In this document: positions 1 through 11,097 of the stretch, in pieces
Layout of the letters: every line of letters begins with the position of its first letter
Position numbering within the stretch: position 1 is the first letter of the stretch
DNA from: Monoplex corrugatus
Lineage: Eukaryota; Mollusca; Gastropoda; Littorinimorpha; Ranellidae
Direction: 5' to 3'
Length of the DNA stretch: 64,000 nt
Assembly (NCBI GenBank): GCA_030674185.1
Contig: JAPXFY010000026.1
Location: forward strand, 39,632,631-39,696,630
Translations under genes and position numbers: made by a program
Notes under the pieces: model-generated
The model's database searches: none
What the model saw: the letters and a program-made list of their open reading frames with translations, nothing else
What the model was told of the DNA's origin: nothing

Positions 1-92
1 AAGCTGTATATAATATCACAAACTTCAGCCTAGCTATGGAAACTGAGGCAGTGATGGATGGTTTAAACTACTGAACTTTACAAGATGATGAG

Positions 93-300
93 ATGAAAGA
101 CAGCCAAATTCTCATTCATACTGACTCGATGCACCTACTTCAAAACGTGGAAATTGAAACAGAAACCCCTGACTGTATGAAAAAGAGAGCAGTACCAATC
201 TACAAAAGCTCACGTGAACTTATTTGTCCTAGACACAGGTGTGAAGAAAAACGAAAGTGGCGACAAACTTGCAGGTAATGCCGAAAACGACAAATAATCT
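93..300 (+). pseudogene. LINE RNase H domain remnant
   Basis: The translation shows ILIHTDSMHLLQNVEIETET and, one frame on, HTGVKKNESGDKLAGNAEN. TDSM..LLQ and HTGVxxNExxDKLA are the conserved ends of an RNase H domain carried by some non-LTR retrotransposons. The frame is broken between them. A second copy is at 10437-10655. Confidence 0.55.
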
Positions 301-896
301 ACGTCTCGTAAGATCTGAAGTCCTCAGGCATCTAAAATCATACCAAACCTGGGTCATCAAAAAACTGATTGCTTTACTCAAAAACAGTTTGAGGAAATCG
401 CCGAAACTCCAACATGAAAGAAGAAACAAGGGCCATCATGAATCAGACAAACACTGTGCAGACCCGTGCTGTGTGGAAGAGAAAGTTTTCGGGCTTTTCA
501 TGAATAAAAAAAAGATGAATACAAATGGAATAAGAATATAAAATGCACTGGGCAAAGTATCAGCGATACGAAAAAGTTAAAAAGATTATGTGTGCGAACG
601 CGCGTGCGTGTCTGTATACCCATGCTTTATTTTGTGGATCAGGGGTGCAGGATGAGCTAAAGGCATTCAGGCGATGGGTATGATAACTTGTGTTAGAGCG
701 AGAAAAGGGGTCATACGTTGGGTTGATCGTAAATGGGATTTTATGACGCGAATCTATGGGGTGTTGGTACGATGCACTCATACTGGCCTTCCCCCCTCCT
801 CCCCCAATTCCTGCTAAAACATAGAAGATGAAGAGACAAATTTCTTTACAATATGATCTCAGTTGTCTCAACGACAAACTCAGTAGAAACCATATG

Positions 897-990
897 CTAA
901 GTAGGACCTCAAGTCCTTACCAGCACGTGGGGATTACATGCAGGTTTACAGCTTTTGCCATAATCATTCTGGATCTTATATACCAAGTGA
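897..990 (-). mobile_element. CAGTTTCAGTTTC repeat, partial copy 5
   Basis: AGGACCTCAAGTCCTTACCA and GGGGATTACATGCAGGTTTA correspond to the right half of the family in reverse orientation. Confidence 0.45.
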
Positions 991-1287
991 TATTATCTGT
1001 ACCTATTGTACCCACCATGATTTACTAGTGCCAGACGAGAACATCGAGAGTAAGATAACAACCAATGAGAAATATCACAACCTATGGGATAAGATCTCAG
1101 AAAAGTAGCAGGCAGATCATGTGTGGCATGACTAGAAAAAGATCTGAGATGGCTGGAGCAACATCTGTCAACAAAGACTGTAATTAGTGTAAATGACCAT
1201 TAAAGGCCATTTATGGTCTTTGATGCCAACCATTACATGATTATAATAATAGTTACGGTACTTAAACGGCGCCAAATCTTCTCATCA

Positions 1288-1620
1288 TCATCAAGTGCCC
1301 TGCCGCATTGCGTTAGCGATCATGGCCCTCCATACGTATCTGCCCCTTGCTGCCGCAAGCACATCTTCCACCCTCTCCGTCCTCAGCCACCCTGCAAGTC
1401 GTCCAATATTTTCTCCCTGGGTCTACCTGGTGCTCTGTCCCTCCACCTTTCCTGTTGTGACCAAGTGCTCTAATTCCCCTTTCCTCATGAAATGGCCTAT
1501 AAATGTTGCCTGTCTTTTCCTAATCTTCCTAATAAATGATCTTCATGTGTCTGCATTCATCAGGACTGCCTCGCTTGTTTTCTTTGCTTTCCATTTTTTC
1601 TGTTCGGAGATTGTAGCATG
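1288..1620 (-). mobile_element. LINE fragment (RT C-terminus and 3' tail), copy A
   Basis: Read on the minus strand, this carries decayed coding for the conserved tail KKIRKRQATFIGHF..LVTTGKLEGKRAPGRPREK and ends in GGGCA(C/T)TTGATGATGATG. The same 3' terminal segment occurs many times in this window, always 5'-truncated, as expected for a non-LTR retrotransposon. Confidence 0.8.
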
Positions 1621-1849
1621 GAGATGAAACTTTCAGCTGAACAGAGACCCTGGCCCAAATCCTGACACTTCAAATCAAAGTGCACTCACGCACCAGGCAT
1701 ATGCACACGATAGACAATGGCTACCTTACAGTATTTAACATTTAAAAAAAAAGAAACAGTGCACAAACTGAGGCGAAAGAAGGAGTTGTAGAATTCATTG
1801 TTGGAAAAAGAGGTGGGTTTTTAAATTGGATTTAAAAGCAGAACACACA

Positions 1850-1995
1850 ACGGATCAGGTGTTCTGGCCACCTGACCAGGATGCCAGTCAACCAGTCGGC
1901 CCTTCGAGCTTAACAATAGTGGATGCTCAGCCTTCAGAGCCAAAGGAAGACCACGGTGGCACTGACTAAATCATGGAGTGGCTGAGACACTTCAC
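1850..1995 (+). mobile_element. Interspersed repeat shared with 5670-5830
   Basis: Blocks such as GGCCAC..GACTAGGATGCCA, CAACCAG, CCCTTC(G/A)AGCTTA and AAG(G/T)(A/C)C(C/G)ACG are shared with 5670-5830, where the frame encodes DASDLATLTRMPINQLSLQA and RESPRRRWKDG. This is probably the C-terminal end of another retrotransposon. Confidence 0.5.
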
Positions 1996-2112
1996 ATGTA
2001 CCGGTATGTAGTGCAGGACTCTGTGGGGTAAGCACCCAGTCAGCTGAAAGTTTCATCTCCCTGCTGCAATCTCCGAACAGAAAAAATGAAACTAAATTAA
2101 CCAACAACTTAC

Positions 2113-2385
2113 CACAGAAAACCCGAGGGAACCAGCGTTGTAGACATAAACTGAAGCCACAATGTCAGTGGTGTTAGCTTCGTAAAATAAGTTGTATTTT
2201 AAATAACCGCCCGCTGTCGTCTGGTTTATTTCCTTCAAGGTCAGGGTCGAATCGGCGGCAGAATATGTGATGTTGTTTATGATGAAGAAGGTTGGGGCGC
2301 TTTGCAGCCATACTGTGCCATCCTTACGCGAGATGTTGTAGTCCCCCTTGGGCAGAAATGTTGATGGACAACGTCTGTGCGTTAA
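2113..2385 (-). CDS. Probable internal exon of an Ig-like-domain protein gene
   Basis: The minus strand has a 91-codon open stretch bounded by a good acceptor (GTTATTTACAG) and a consensus donor (GTG|GTAAGT). The frame-0 translation includes CPSTFLPKGDYNISRKDG, then SAADSTLTLKEINQTTAG and IVASVYVYNAG. The alternating hydrophobic pattern and TLTLKEINQTTAG resemble the E-F strands of an immunoglobulin-type domain, with several N-glycosylation sequons. Only one cysteine lies in the exon, so it is not a canonical complete Ig domain. Other exons of this gene were not found and may lie beyond the left edge. The product is unidentified. Confidence 0.45.
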
Positions 2386-2559
2386 CTGTAAATAACATCA
2401 GGTGGATTGAAATTATATACAGTTTTTAAAACATGTGTGAATCGAAATAAGATAACACAGACAAAAATATTTCAAACATGGTCACGCCTCAAAGGTCAGT
2501 GCATATTGTCTTCTGGCGGTAGTCTTTGCTGCTCAAAAGCTGGAGTCTGCAGTCTGGAA

Positions 2560-2680
2560 TTCCTCAAACAGAATTAATCGCACTCGAACAATTCCATAAG
2601 GGCTCTTCCCAAATCCGAAAGCAGTTATCTGACAGACTCCTTCTGCTTCTACAGAAACTTGCGTGTTGTCAAGGCCTTGA
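2560..2680 (+). mobile_element. Interspersed repeat shared with 27838-27955
   Basis: AACAATTCCATAAGGGCTCT .. CCCAAATCCGAAAGCAGTTA .. CTGACAGACTCCTTCTG aligns with GACAATTCCATAACCGCTCC .. CAAATCTCCGAGTAATTATC .. TGGCAGACTCCTTCGG. Confidence 0.5.
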
Positions 2681-2740
2681 AATGGGGGAGGGGAACGGAG
2701 TTAGCAAACACTGATTCAACCCAGATGACCGGGCATAGAG

Positions 2741-2905
2741 ATGGGCAGTTTCAGTTTCAATTTCACAAGATGACGTCTCCGCGCTCGGAATGAATTCCAT
2801 ATGCATTTAGGTCACAGATGCCATGTGATGGATAAGATCCAGAATGATTACGGCACAAGCCTTAAGCCTGCACATAAACCCATACGCTGGCCAAGTCCTG
2901 AGGTC
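2741..2905 (+). mobile_element. CAGTTTCAGTTTC repeat, copy 1
   Basis: It starts with CAGTTTCAGTTTCAATTTC, then GACGTCTCCGCGCTCGGAAT, GAATTCCATATGCA and GCACAAGCCTTAAGCCTGCA. At least five copies exist in the window (see also 5206, 52119, 62030 and, partial, 897). Confidence 0.7.
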
Positions 2906-3059
2906 CTACCTAGATAGTTCCTTAACCCTGAGGTCGTAGGGGAGTGAGGTGGCAGAGACCTCAACTTTTCCCGGGGTCAGCACCACGAGGGCGGCGCCCA
3001 TCCCCTCTCCTTCAATTCAAGTTCATATTCACTTTTTGAAAAACCAGAAGGCTAATTCG

Positions 3060-3357
3060 TCTTCAAGGGGTGGGACCTGGGAAATCAACCTATATCTCCC
3101 ATGATTTGTACCAAGGCAGCCGGGCAATACCCTACTCTTCACTATTTCCAACTGCCGTGGGATCTTTAGCGTGCGCAGCCAGAAGGCACACGGGTCCGAC
3201 TTATTTTTTTTCGTTCCCTTCCGAAGGACTAGACGTTCAGTTCGATTTTCCGGTCAAACTGAGGAGAAAAGTCGAGGCCTCTACGGGGAGCGAACCCTGG
3301 AACCTGGAGTTTAGTTATTGGCAGGCGAACGTCTGAACCATTCTGCCACTCTTCTCC
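3060..3357 (-). mobile_element. tRNA-derived SINE, family 1, copy 1
   Basis: On the minus strand the element begins with TGGCAGAATGG (A box, perfect to TRGYNNARNGG, at 3348-3338), then a B-box-like GGGTTCGCTCC (about 3298-3288), and continues into a family-specific body ending near GGTTGATTTCCCAGGTCCC. The tRNA-like head marks it as a pol III-type SINE, not a functional tRNA. Confidence 0.7.
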
Positions 3358-3599
3358 GTTGGTAACCCATATGGGGGCGAACCCACGATCTCCGCGTTAT
3401 CAGCACAGCAGTGAACCAGCCAACTATTACTTTTCGGAGTGAGACTAAATTCCAGACACGAGATCTTCCGTCTGTGAAAAGAGCCAGCCAGCTCACATCT
3501 AGATCTATCAGTTTATTTTTAAATCAGTGAATAGATAAATTAAAGCGGTGGCTCGCCTGAGAATCAAATCCATGAATTATGCATTATCAGCATGATACT

Positions 3600-3780
3600 T
3601 TAACCCATTGACTCCCGCATCCTATCCCTATTCACCAAATGCAAAACTTAACTCTTTGACTCCTTCACCTTTTCCACCAGTGGATAGGTTGAAGGAGTCA
3701 AAGGGTTAAGTTTTTGTTTTCGCTAGCATGGTTGATAATGCGGGATGCTGGTGGGCAGGGTGCGGAACTCAAAGGGTTAA
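3600..3780 (+). mobile_element. Palindromic TTAA MITE, copy 1
   Basis: This family has outer arms TTAACCCTTTGACTCCCGCA and their complement, and an inner palindrome also bounded by TTAA. A single-stranded right part carries GCTAGCATGGTTGA and GGATGCTGGTGG. This copy is complete apart from base changes (CCCATTGACTCC; GGAACTCAAAGGG). Confidence 0.75.
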
Positions 3781-3897
3781 GCAACTGAATAAACGGAATC
3801 ACGGGGAAGGGAGCTGGGAGGGGGGGGGCGAGGAGGAAAAACTGGCCTGCCTAAGAGTCGAACCCACGACCCTTACATTGACAGCATGGCGCTCTTA

Positions 3898-4085
3898 ATT
3901 TTTGTATCTGGCGTTTGTTTGTGATCTTACGCTTGACATGGCCCAAAATTTGCGCCTGTCTTGTCTTGTTGTATTAAGTTCGCGTTCTTATTTTTTTTTA
4001 GTGTGTGTGTTTTTTGTTTGTTTGTTTTTTTCCTGGTTCCTGTTTGCTTGAACGCGGGCAGTCATCCTTGTTTTGGATGGCGCTC
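3898..4085 (+). mobile_element. Interspersed repeat (GGCGTTTGTTTGTGATCTTA), copy 1
   Basis: It is shared with 29655-29780 (same strand) and 29317-29402 (opposite strand): AATTTGCGCCTGTCTTGTCT, GGTTCCTGTTTGCTTGAACG and CGGGCAGTCATCCTTGTTTT. Confidence 0.55.
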
Positions 4086-4256
4086 AACCCGGTCGAGCTA
4101 ATAAGTCATCCATGAAGCTTTTACTGCGCAGCGTTTGCTCTGTCCGTGTACTGCTCCGGTTTTGTTGTTATTGTTGTTGTTGTTTTGTTGTTGCTCTCGT
4201 TGTCAGTATTTTTTGTTTGTTTGTTTGTTTGTTTTTGGTGGTGGGTAGCAGTTTTC

Positions 4257-4284
4257 TCCCCCCCCCCCCCCCCCCCCCCCCCCT
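4257..4284. repeat. Poly-C tract
   Basis: An uninterrupted run of about 25 C, preceded by TTTG repeats. Other long G/C runs lie at 15832-15850, 33684-33695, 40406-40419 and 55743-55763. Confidence 0.9.
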
Positions 4285-4484
4285 CCATTGTTTGTTTGTT
4301 TTGTTTGCCTGTTTGTTTCTTTGCTTTTTGGGTGGGGAGGGAGGGAAGTTGTTTTGTTGTCTTATTTGTAACGATCATCGCACTTGTTTTATTTGTGCTC
4401 TCTCTCTCTCTCTCTCTGTCTCCACATCTCGCCCACCCCCATCCCCACGCCATCCCAATAGCCACAGAAGTAGGAACAACACTT

Positions 4485-4715
4485 CACAAAGCTACGACGA
4501 CGATGATGATGAAGGGGATGACAGTCGTGATGCCGTAGAGTTCCACCTCAGACCAAGACTGCGTGACACGACCGCACTCTACGCCTATTTTCAAACACAC
4601 CCTGGTGTCAACGAGGATTGAGAGATACAGACACCTGCGGTGTTGGACAGGAAACATGAACAACAGCATCCGTGAAGTAGATGTGACTTGACTGTGTGGT
4701 TCCATCGTTCTCAAA
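4485..4715 (-). mobile_element. SINE family 2, 3' portion
   Basis: It shares GATGCCGTAGAGTTCCACCT, GAGAGATACAGACACCTGCG and GTGACTTGACTGTGTGGTTC with the other family 2 copies. The head is missing. Confidence 0.6.
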
Positions 4716-5205
4716 AAAAACAAACAAACAAACAAACAAACAAAAAAACCGTAGCACATTCAGCTTACATTAATGCAGTATACTCGTAAATATAATAGGA
4801 CACACACTATTGCAGTGTAAGCATAGTTCATTTGATAAATAAAAGTCTTTCATATGCAAACACACAAATGAACACACAACACACATACATACATACACGT
4901 GCACACGTACACACACTACATATACACAAACATACACGCGCGTATACACACACACAGAAATACATACGCATAAACATAAATAAGCCGCAAAACGATTGGA
5001 CCTAAAAAATAAAAAAAAAGCCACATGCATCAATCATTGTGATTTTGTAGATATTTCTGAAAGTGATATGTTTTCAAAAACAGACACACAACTGCTCTGT
5101 CTCAATACGCTGGGAGGTAGTTCCACGTTATTGGACCAAAAAGAAAGTCGCTCCCGCAAGTAGTATAGTTCGATAGAACTAAGTTAAGAAAAAAGCTTCT
5201 TGTGA

Positions 5206-5372
5206 CCTCAGTTTCAGTTTCAGTTTCTCAAGTTAACGTCTCCGCGCTCAGAACGAATTCCATATGCACGTACGGCACAGGTGTCATGTATATGGTGATC
5301 ATGGCACAAGCCTTATGCCTGCACATAAACCCATGAGTTCGCCAGGTCCTGAGGCCCTACCGAGCCTATGTT
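5206..5372 (+). mobile_element. CAGTTTCAGTTTC repeat, copy 2
   Basis: It aligns with 2741-2905 end to end (CGCGCTCAGAACGAATTCCA; CACAAGCCTTATGCCTGCAC). Confidence 0.7.
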
Positions 5373-5669
5373 GAGACCCGTGAATTTTGGAAGTTGATGG
5401 GCGGGAGTTCTGACATAAATGTTGGCATGGTGTTCAGACTTTAGACACTGAAAGCAGAATGTGGAAACAGCATACTCAATTGCTTTGATTGGGAACAAAC
5501 GTAGTTTTCGCAAATGTGATTTTTGCACTGCACCACTGCTCTCCCGTAGGACAAGTGGATCTTCACCGCTTTGGGTTCGTTGAAATTTGGCTAAGCTTTC
5601 CATCAAAAAGGTCGGCTCAGACAGAGTTACAGCAGTCTAGTCTAGATAGAAAGACATACATAGCGGATG

Positions 5670-5830
5670 CAAGTGATTTGGCCACATTGACTAGGATGCC
5701 AATCAACCAGCTGTCCCTTCAAGCTTACAATGCCAGATGTTCAGGCTACACAGCCAGAGAAAGTCCACGACGGCGCTGGAAAGATGGAGTGACATACACA
5801 CTCCACATCTACAACACGATTCTAAGCCAT
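5670..5830 (+). mobile_element. Interspersed repeat with decayed coding, copy 2
   Basis: It is the partner of 1850-1995. The open frame ends in SPRRRWKDGV, similar to the PRRRWKD-type ends of retrotransposon proteins. Confidence 0.5.
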
Positions 5831-6666
5831 GCTTCCCGTTTAGCTGCGGACTGAGAGCTTTGTCTTTTCACGACACCTTCCCGGTACAAGCCGACGGAAG
5901 AATAAAGTCAGTAAGATGTTCCAGAAATTGCTGTTGCTGCTACAAAGCTGTCTTAGTTCTACACTGATGATAAAAACTAAACAACCGTGATCACCTGTTG
6001 AATGGACAAAAACAAGTCAGCTGTTTTCAATGAAGACTTAGAAACATTAGACTCGATACACCATCGTCCTGTGACTAAGAGAAAAGTTGTCCTTGCCACC
6101 AAGCTGTTAAGAAGGAAACAAAAACTGGCATAAAAATACAGGGAAAATAGGGAGAGTGGGGAATAAGACATGTATGGCGCTATCCTTTGGCGATGAGCTC
6201 TTCAGGGGGAGAGCAGCCCGGATTTCACACGGAAAATTGCTATAAGAAGACGTCGTGTATAAATTGGTTGTTCAGACTGGACGCGACAGCTGAGGCAGAA
6301 ACTTATAGAAAAACAAATACTAGGACTCACCTCCCAATCCAGCACACACACAGCCAGAAGAAAGCACAGGGATCTGAACGATAGCATCTTGAGGCTGAGG
6401 ACCCCACAAATAGTTCGTCTACCAAACAACCAGAAACTTGAGAGATGACAGAGTTGTAAAAGTTTTTTACAGGATAAAGACAACAGAAGAGACCCGCAGC
6501 AGAAATTCTTCAAAACAGGTAATCACATGACATGAACGTATCCAAAAAGAGTAGGACACTTTATGAAGTGCGGGAGAGTCTTTAATTAAACAGAGCTGCC
6601 ACTCAACCTACTCCACAAGCTCAGGATCTTGTGTGCTGTGGCATATTCAATCTTTTGTAACTAAGC

Positions 6667-7230
6667 ATTGTTATTGTTGTTGTTGTTTAAAGCCCAGCCG
6701 ACTGCGTAGAGCCATATCAGGGCTATAACCGCTTCAAAACACAAAAAACTTCAACAGGAAAAAAAAAAAAAAAAAGAAAGAAAGAAAATTAAGTACACAT
6801 ATTAATGCATCCGCGCACATAATCTAAGGACATGCCCCCGGCGTATGACCATTCCGTCCAATTTATCGCACAGGGGAGATTTAAAAAATACACCTGAATA
6901 CAAATATAAGTATACATAAGGACACCAAAACATATATAAAAACAGGCATAAATTACCTAAAATTGCTTCCGCATATCTCACCTCCTTAGAGCCAAAAATG
7001 CATTTAATACATGTACCCAATTATCAATCCGAAGAAAAAGCACGTAAGACTTTATCGAAAAAATACAGGTGAATGGACCATTAAGGCAGAAAATAAGTAG
7101 AAATGACAGAAAGCAAGGCAATAAGGCAGAAACAAAGAGAGTGACAGAAAAGAGGAAATTTCTAGCACAGAATTTCCAGAAGGTGGGGATACTATTGATA
7201 CTGAAAGAGCCCCCGGCAACGCAACGGGGG
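6667..7230 (+). mobile_element. 560-bp interspersed repeat (AGCCCAGCCGAC family), copy 1
   Basis: It starts TTGTTGTTTAAAGCCCAGCC, has an internal A-rich tract, ATTAAGTACACATATTAATG, CACACCTGAATACAAATATA and GAGGAAATTTCTAGCACAGA, and ends in a G/C-rich CCCCCGGC segment. Full copies recur at 23620 and 28015, partial ones at 8247 and 15750. There is no coding potential. Confidence 0.75.
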
Positions 7231-7746
7231 TAGTAAGTAAGAATGCAGAGACATGGACCCTTACAGCAGATTTGGAAAAGACGAATCCAAGTCATGGAAA
7301 CGAAGTGTTATCGCAAGATACTAGACATTGAGATATATCTATCATATCACCTACACACAAGTGCGTCAAACCATCAAACAGCACACTAGGCCATATGAAG
7401 ATCTGCTGACTTCGGTTAAAAAAAAAAAAAAGAAAAGAACTACTTTGGGATGGTTGTGTGTCAAGATCCAGTGGACTTGCTAAGTCAATCCTTCGGGGAA
7501 TCCTTCGGAGAACTGTTCAGGGAGAGGGGACAGAGGAGAAGACAGGGGAAAAAAAGCAAACCAAACCAAACAAAACAAAACAACAAACAAAAAACAAAAA
7601 ATCAACTGACAGCATGTCAGAATGGACAGAAAAAAAAACCATCTGCACAGACCCAGCTTTTTAGCTCACATCTGACCATAGTGGACGAATCTGGAACAGT
7701 CTTTTTTTTTTTTAGGTGCAGCACACCAATGAGTTTTCCGAGAGTC

Positions 7747-7835
7747 AAAGAAGAAGAAGAAGAAGAAGAAGAAGAAGAAGAAGAAGAAGAAGAAGAAGAA
7801 AGAAGAAGAAGAAGAAGAAGAAGACGAAGAAGAAG
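7747..7835. repeat. (GAA)n microsatellite
   Basis: About 27 GAA/AGA repeats, then AAAG-rich sequence to 7930. Both strands are open (poly-Glu, poly-Arg, poly-Leu, poly-Ser); none is a gene. Confidence 0.93.
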
Positions 7836-8094
7836 TAACAAGAAAGAAAGAATGAAAAGAAAGAAAGAAAGAAAAGATTCAACCTAAAGAAAGAAAGAAA
7901 AGAAAAGAAAGAAAAGAAAAGAAAGAAACGATTTAACCAATCAGTTACATCAACCAGTACCAGTGTATGCATTTTCGGTATTGACGTTCAAATAAACAGA
8001 TATTAGGCAAACGACAAAACCAAACCAGGTTTTATCAGTTGTAAGACTGACATTGAGTATCTGATTATGTCTATACATGTTTCTTTGTGTGTAC

Positions 8095-8311
8095 GTACAC
8101 ACACACACACACACACCGTCTAATATCACTCATAGTGAACAGACGTTAAATCAAAGAACGAAACACACACACACACACGCACGCACGCACATACACACAA
8201 CAAAGGGAGAACAGAGAGAGAGAGAGAGAGAGAGAGTTCATACTGCTTATAGCCCAGCCGACTCTACAGCCATATCAGGGTTAACACCACGTCAAAAACA
8301 ACCCGTTAGGG

Positions 8312-8355
<44 letters not shown>

Positions 8356-8360
8356 AGAAA

Positions 8361-8399
<39 letters not shown>

Positions 8400-8402
8400 A
8401 TG
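8095..8402. repeat. (CA)n and (GA)n microsatellites
   Basis: CA runs at 8096-8117 and 8164-8200, then GA runs at 8213-8235 and 8311-8400. Confidence 0.9.
8247..8306 (+). mobile_element. AGCCCAGCCGAC repeat, short fragment
   Basis: About 60 bases (TTATAGCCCAGCCGACTCTA .. CAGGGTTAACACC) sit between two GA microsatellites. Confidence 0.5.
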
Positions 8403-8880
8403 AGATATAAAAGGATCACTTTTACAAACTTTACATGGACACTGATCGAGTAATTAACCTAAGTATAAAATGACTATCCTTTTTTATACACTCTCCATAA
8501 CTGCACTTTGTTCAACAGAGATTGTAGCCATGTCCGATAGTTCGATAAACAAATGAGAGCATACAGCTTTGCTATCAGTGACCTCACACATGACTGATAT
8601 CACATACACAGATCCCACTCGTGAGTGTGACCTGAAAGTTTGGGTCGAGTGGTCAGTAACACATCATTACAGGAAGATGCGTACCGTAAAGTCCAGTTCA
8701 CATTATTAATGGACCTTCTAAAGCACTACAGCGTCGGCACGTCAATCACGAGATGGATTATCACTGCTCTATAAGAAAGGGATTGTAGTTTTACGACTTG
8801 GAGGCTAATGTTCAGCACGTCACAAACTTTCCATGGAACTCCCTCAAGGATCTCCACTCTCTCCAGTTCTCTGCAATTTC

Positions 8881-9058
8881 AAACCCTTTGACTCCCGCAC
8901 CCTATCCACCAACTGCAAAAAAATTAACCCTTTGACTCCATCACCCTGCAGGAAGCTGGTGGATAGGGTAAGGGAATCAAAGGGTTAAGTTTTTGCTTTG
9001 CTAGCATGCTTGACAATGCAGGATGTTGGTGGACAGGGTGAAGGAGTCAAGGGGTTAA
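8881..9058 (+). mobile_element. Palindromic TTAA MITE, copy 2
   Basis: It has the same nested structure as at 3600: an outer CCCTTTGACTCC arm, an inner TTAA-bounded palindrome, then GCTAGCATGCTTGACAATGC and the closing AGTCAAGGGGTTAA. Confidence 0.78.
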
Positions 9059-9064
9059 TGTGGG

Positions 9065-9336
9065 CTGGCTGATTGTTTTGTTGTCAGGATCTGACATTTA
9101 TAGGCCATTTTATGAGGAAGGGGGATTTGGAGCACCTGGTCACAACGGAAAGCTGGAGGGAAAGAGAGCACCAGGTAGACCCAGGGAGAAAATACTTAGA
9201 CGGATTGAGGAGTGGCTGAAGATGAGGAGGGTGGAAGAATGCTTGGGGCAACAAGAGATAGAGACAGATGGAAATCCATGATCGCCAACGCCATGCGGCA
9301 GGGCACCTGATGATGATGATGATGATGATGATGATC
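9065..9336 (+). mobile_element. LINE fragment, copy B
   Basis: The plus strand encodes the HFMRKGDLEHLVTTESWREK-type tail and APGRPREKILRRIEEWLK, and closes with GGGCACCTGATGATGATG. It is inserted directly after palindromic MITE copy 2. Confidence 0.82.
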
Positions 9337-10436
9337 TGATATAATGAGTCCAGTCCCAGCCCGCAACATCAAAAATCGACCTGTTTGCTGCCCATCTTAT
9401 TGTTTCCATCATTCTGGTGGTGTAAGCTAAACCAAAAGTCGATCGACTCCAACATAAATAACCATGAATGGGACAGGCAGAAGAAACAATTCAGAAAGTA
9501 GGCCAGCTGACAGACCTGAAAGGGACAAACATGGGGAAAACATCCAAATTGTTTCAACGAGCTATTCAAAACAATCATACCACGAAATTCAGAAGACACT
9601 GTCGTGAATGGTCAAAAGGTACAGCTTATCAAATCGCCATGCTGAGTGAGCGAACAAACTGCCCTTTTACAGACGCCATCATATACAGTAATGACTCAAT
9701 CCCTAAAACAAATGATAGAGTTTAAAGCCACGGCAGGACTATATAAATATAAAGTGCAGTGTGCTCGAGATGTCGGCTTCATTTCTAACCCTTGTAACAG
9801 CAGATATCATATCACTCAAACGTTTTCTCAAGTAGTTGAACGCAGAAGCAATAACGCAGCTTCATATTTGGTGAATAGTATTATTACCAATATCATAAAT
9901 AGTTGCATTATGAAATGCTTGTAATTGACAAAACTTTTCAATCGGGCTACAAATAGTAGTTATTATTACCTCTAATATTCATTACAATATAATGTTGCAT
10001 TAATGGAAAATGCTTTGGTAAGTTGACAGAAACATTTCAAATCAGGGCAGATTTGAACTAGTGTCTAGCGCGCACATCCTGCCTGGCACCACGGACCCAA
10101 AAATACTCCGTGGCACTGTTTCTGGGGCCATAGGCTTATCATTTTCAGTTTCAACTTGACCAAACTGTAATTGTAGGGCCTACCCTGGTGCGTGTGTGAC
10201 CATGCGTGGAACCCTTATAGTAAGTACACTACTCTGCAAACAACACGAGCACAGCGCGCACGCGGGAATGAAAATATGTGAACTAGCTCTTCCCATCAGA
10301 TCCGTCGGATCGGTTGCCAGGCCTTAAACTGTCAAACAAAATGGAAGCACCGTACATGAAAGAAGAATTGCGATTAAAATCACAACTCTTAAGTCAAACA
10401 ATGGAACATGAGGCGGTCACTCACGCTCTAAAATCA

Positions 10437-10655
10437 CCAACCTCACTGGATGAGATGAAAGAAAGTCAGGCTTTCATTCCGACTGATTCCATGAAACCAA
10501 TTCAGACAGTAGAAAGTAGAATCAGGAGAAACCCGGACTGGCACGAAACAACAATGAGCGGTATCAGACTGTATAGACTCGTATGGCTCTTCTGTACAGA
10601 CATGCTGGTGTGATGGGAAACGAATGTGACAACAAACTTGCAGTTAAAAACCATT
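10437..10655 (+). pseudogene. LINE RNase H domain remnant, second copy
   Basis: It encodes IPTDSMKPIQTVESRIRRNP and, after a frame break, HAGVMGNECDNKLAVKNH, matching the copy at 93-300. Confidence 0.55.
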
Positions 10656-10699
10656 ACAGCAAGTAGTCTGTGTCTTGGAAGATTCGAGGTTCTTAAGAG

Positions 10700-11097
10700 G
10701 CTTAAAGAGAACACCAGGTAGATCCAGGAAGAAAATATTGGACGGACGTGCAGGATGGCTGAGGACAGAGAGGATGGAAGATGTACTTGCAAACAACCTC
10801 TGTGTCTTCATATCATCGGTCGATGGATTCAAAAGATAATGGTCAGAAGAGGCTGCAATTTAGCCATGCAGGAAAAACCAAGATAGTTCTTGAATGTTAT
10901 ACAGAATCGATATGGTGTAAGGTTGTAAGGCGTGGACAGTCATTACGCAAAGCCAGAACAAGATTGAGGCAGCTGAAATTTGGTTTCTAAGAAGTGTTGA
11001 GAGTTCCATGGACAGCAAAGAAAACAAACGAGACAGTCTTGAAGGAGGCAGGCACAAGATCATTGATAAAGAAGATTAGGAAAAGACAAGCAACATT
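10700..11097 (+). mobile_element. LINE fragments, copy C (rearranged)
   Basis: Two pieces of the same RT C-terminal region lie here out of order: 10706-10800 (PGRSRKKILDGRAGWL type) and 10890-11097 (GCKAWTV, FLRSVESSMDSKENKRDSLE). The second is cut at about 11097, where an inverted copy begins. Confidence 0.7.

Noticed and set aside
7450..7972. Poly-Glu/Arg and poly-Leu/Ser open frames
   Set aside because: Translations of the (GAA)n microsatellite.
10080..10140. Possible tRNA-like head near CAGATTTGAACTAGTGTC
   Set aside because: Only a weak B-box-like word is present and no second copy was found.
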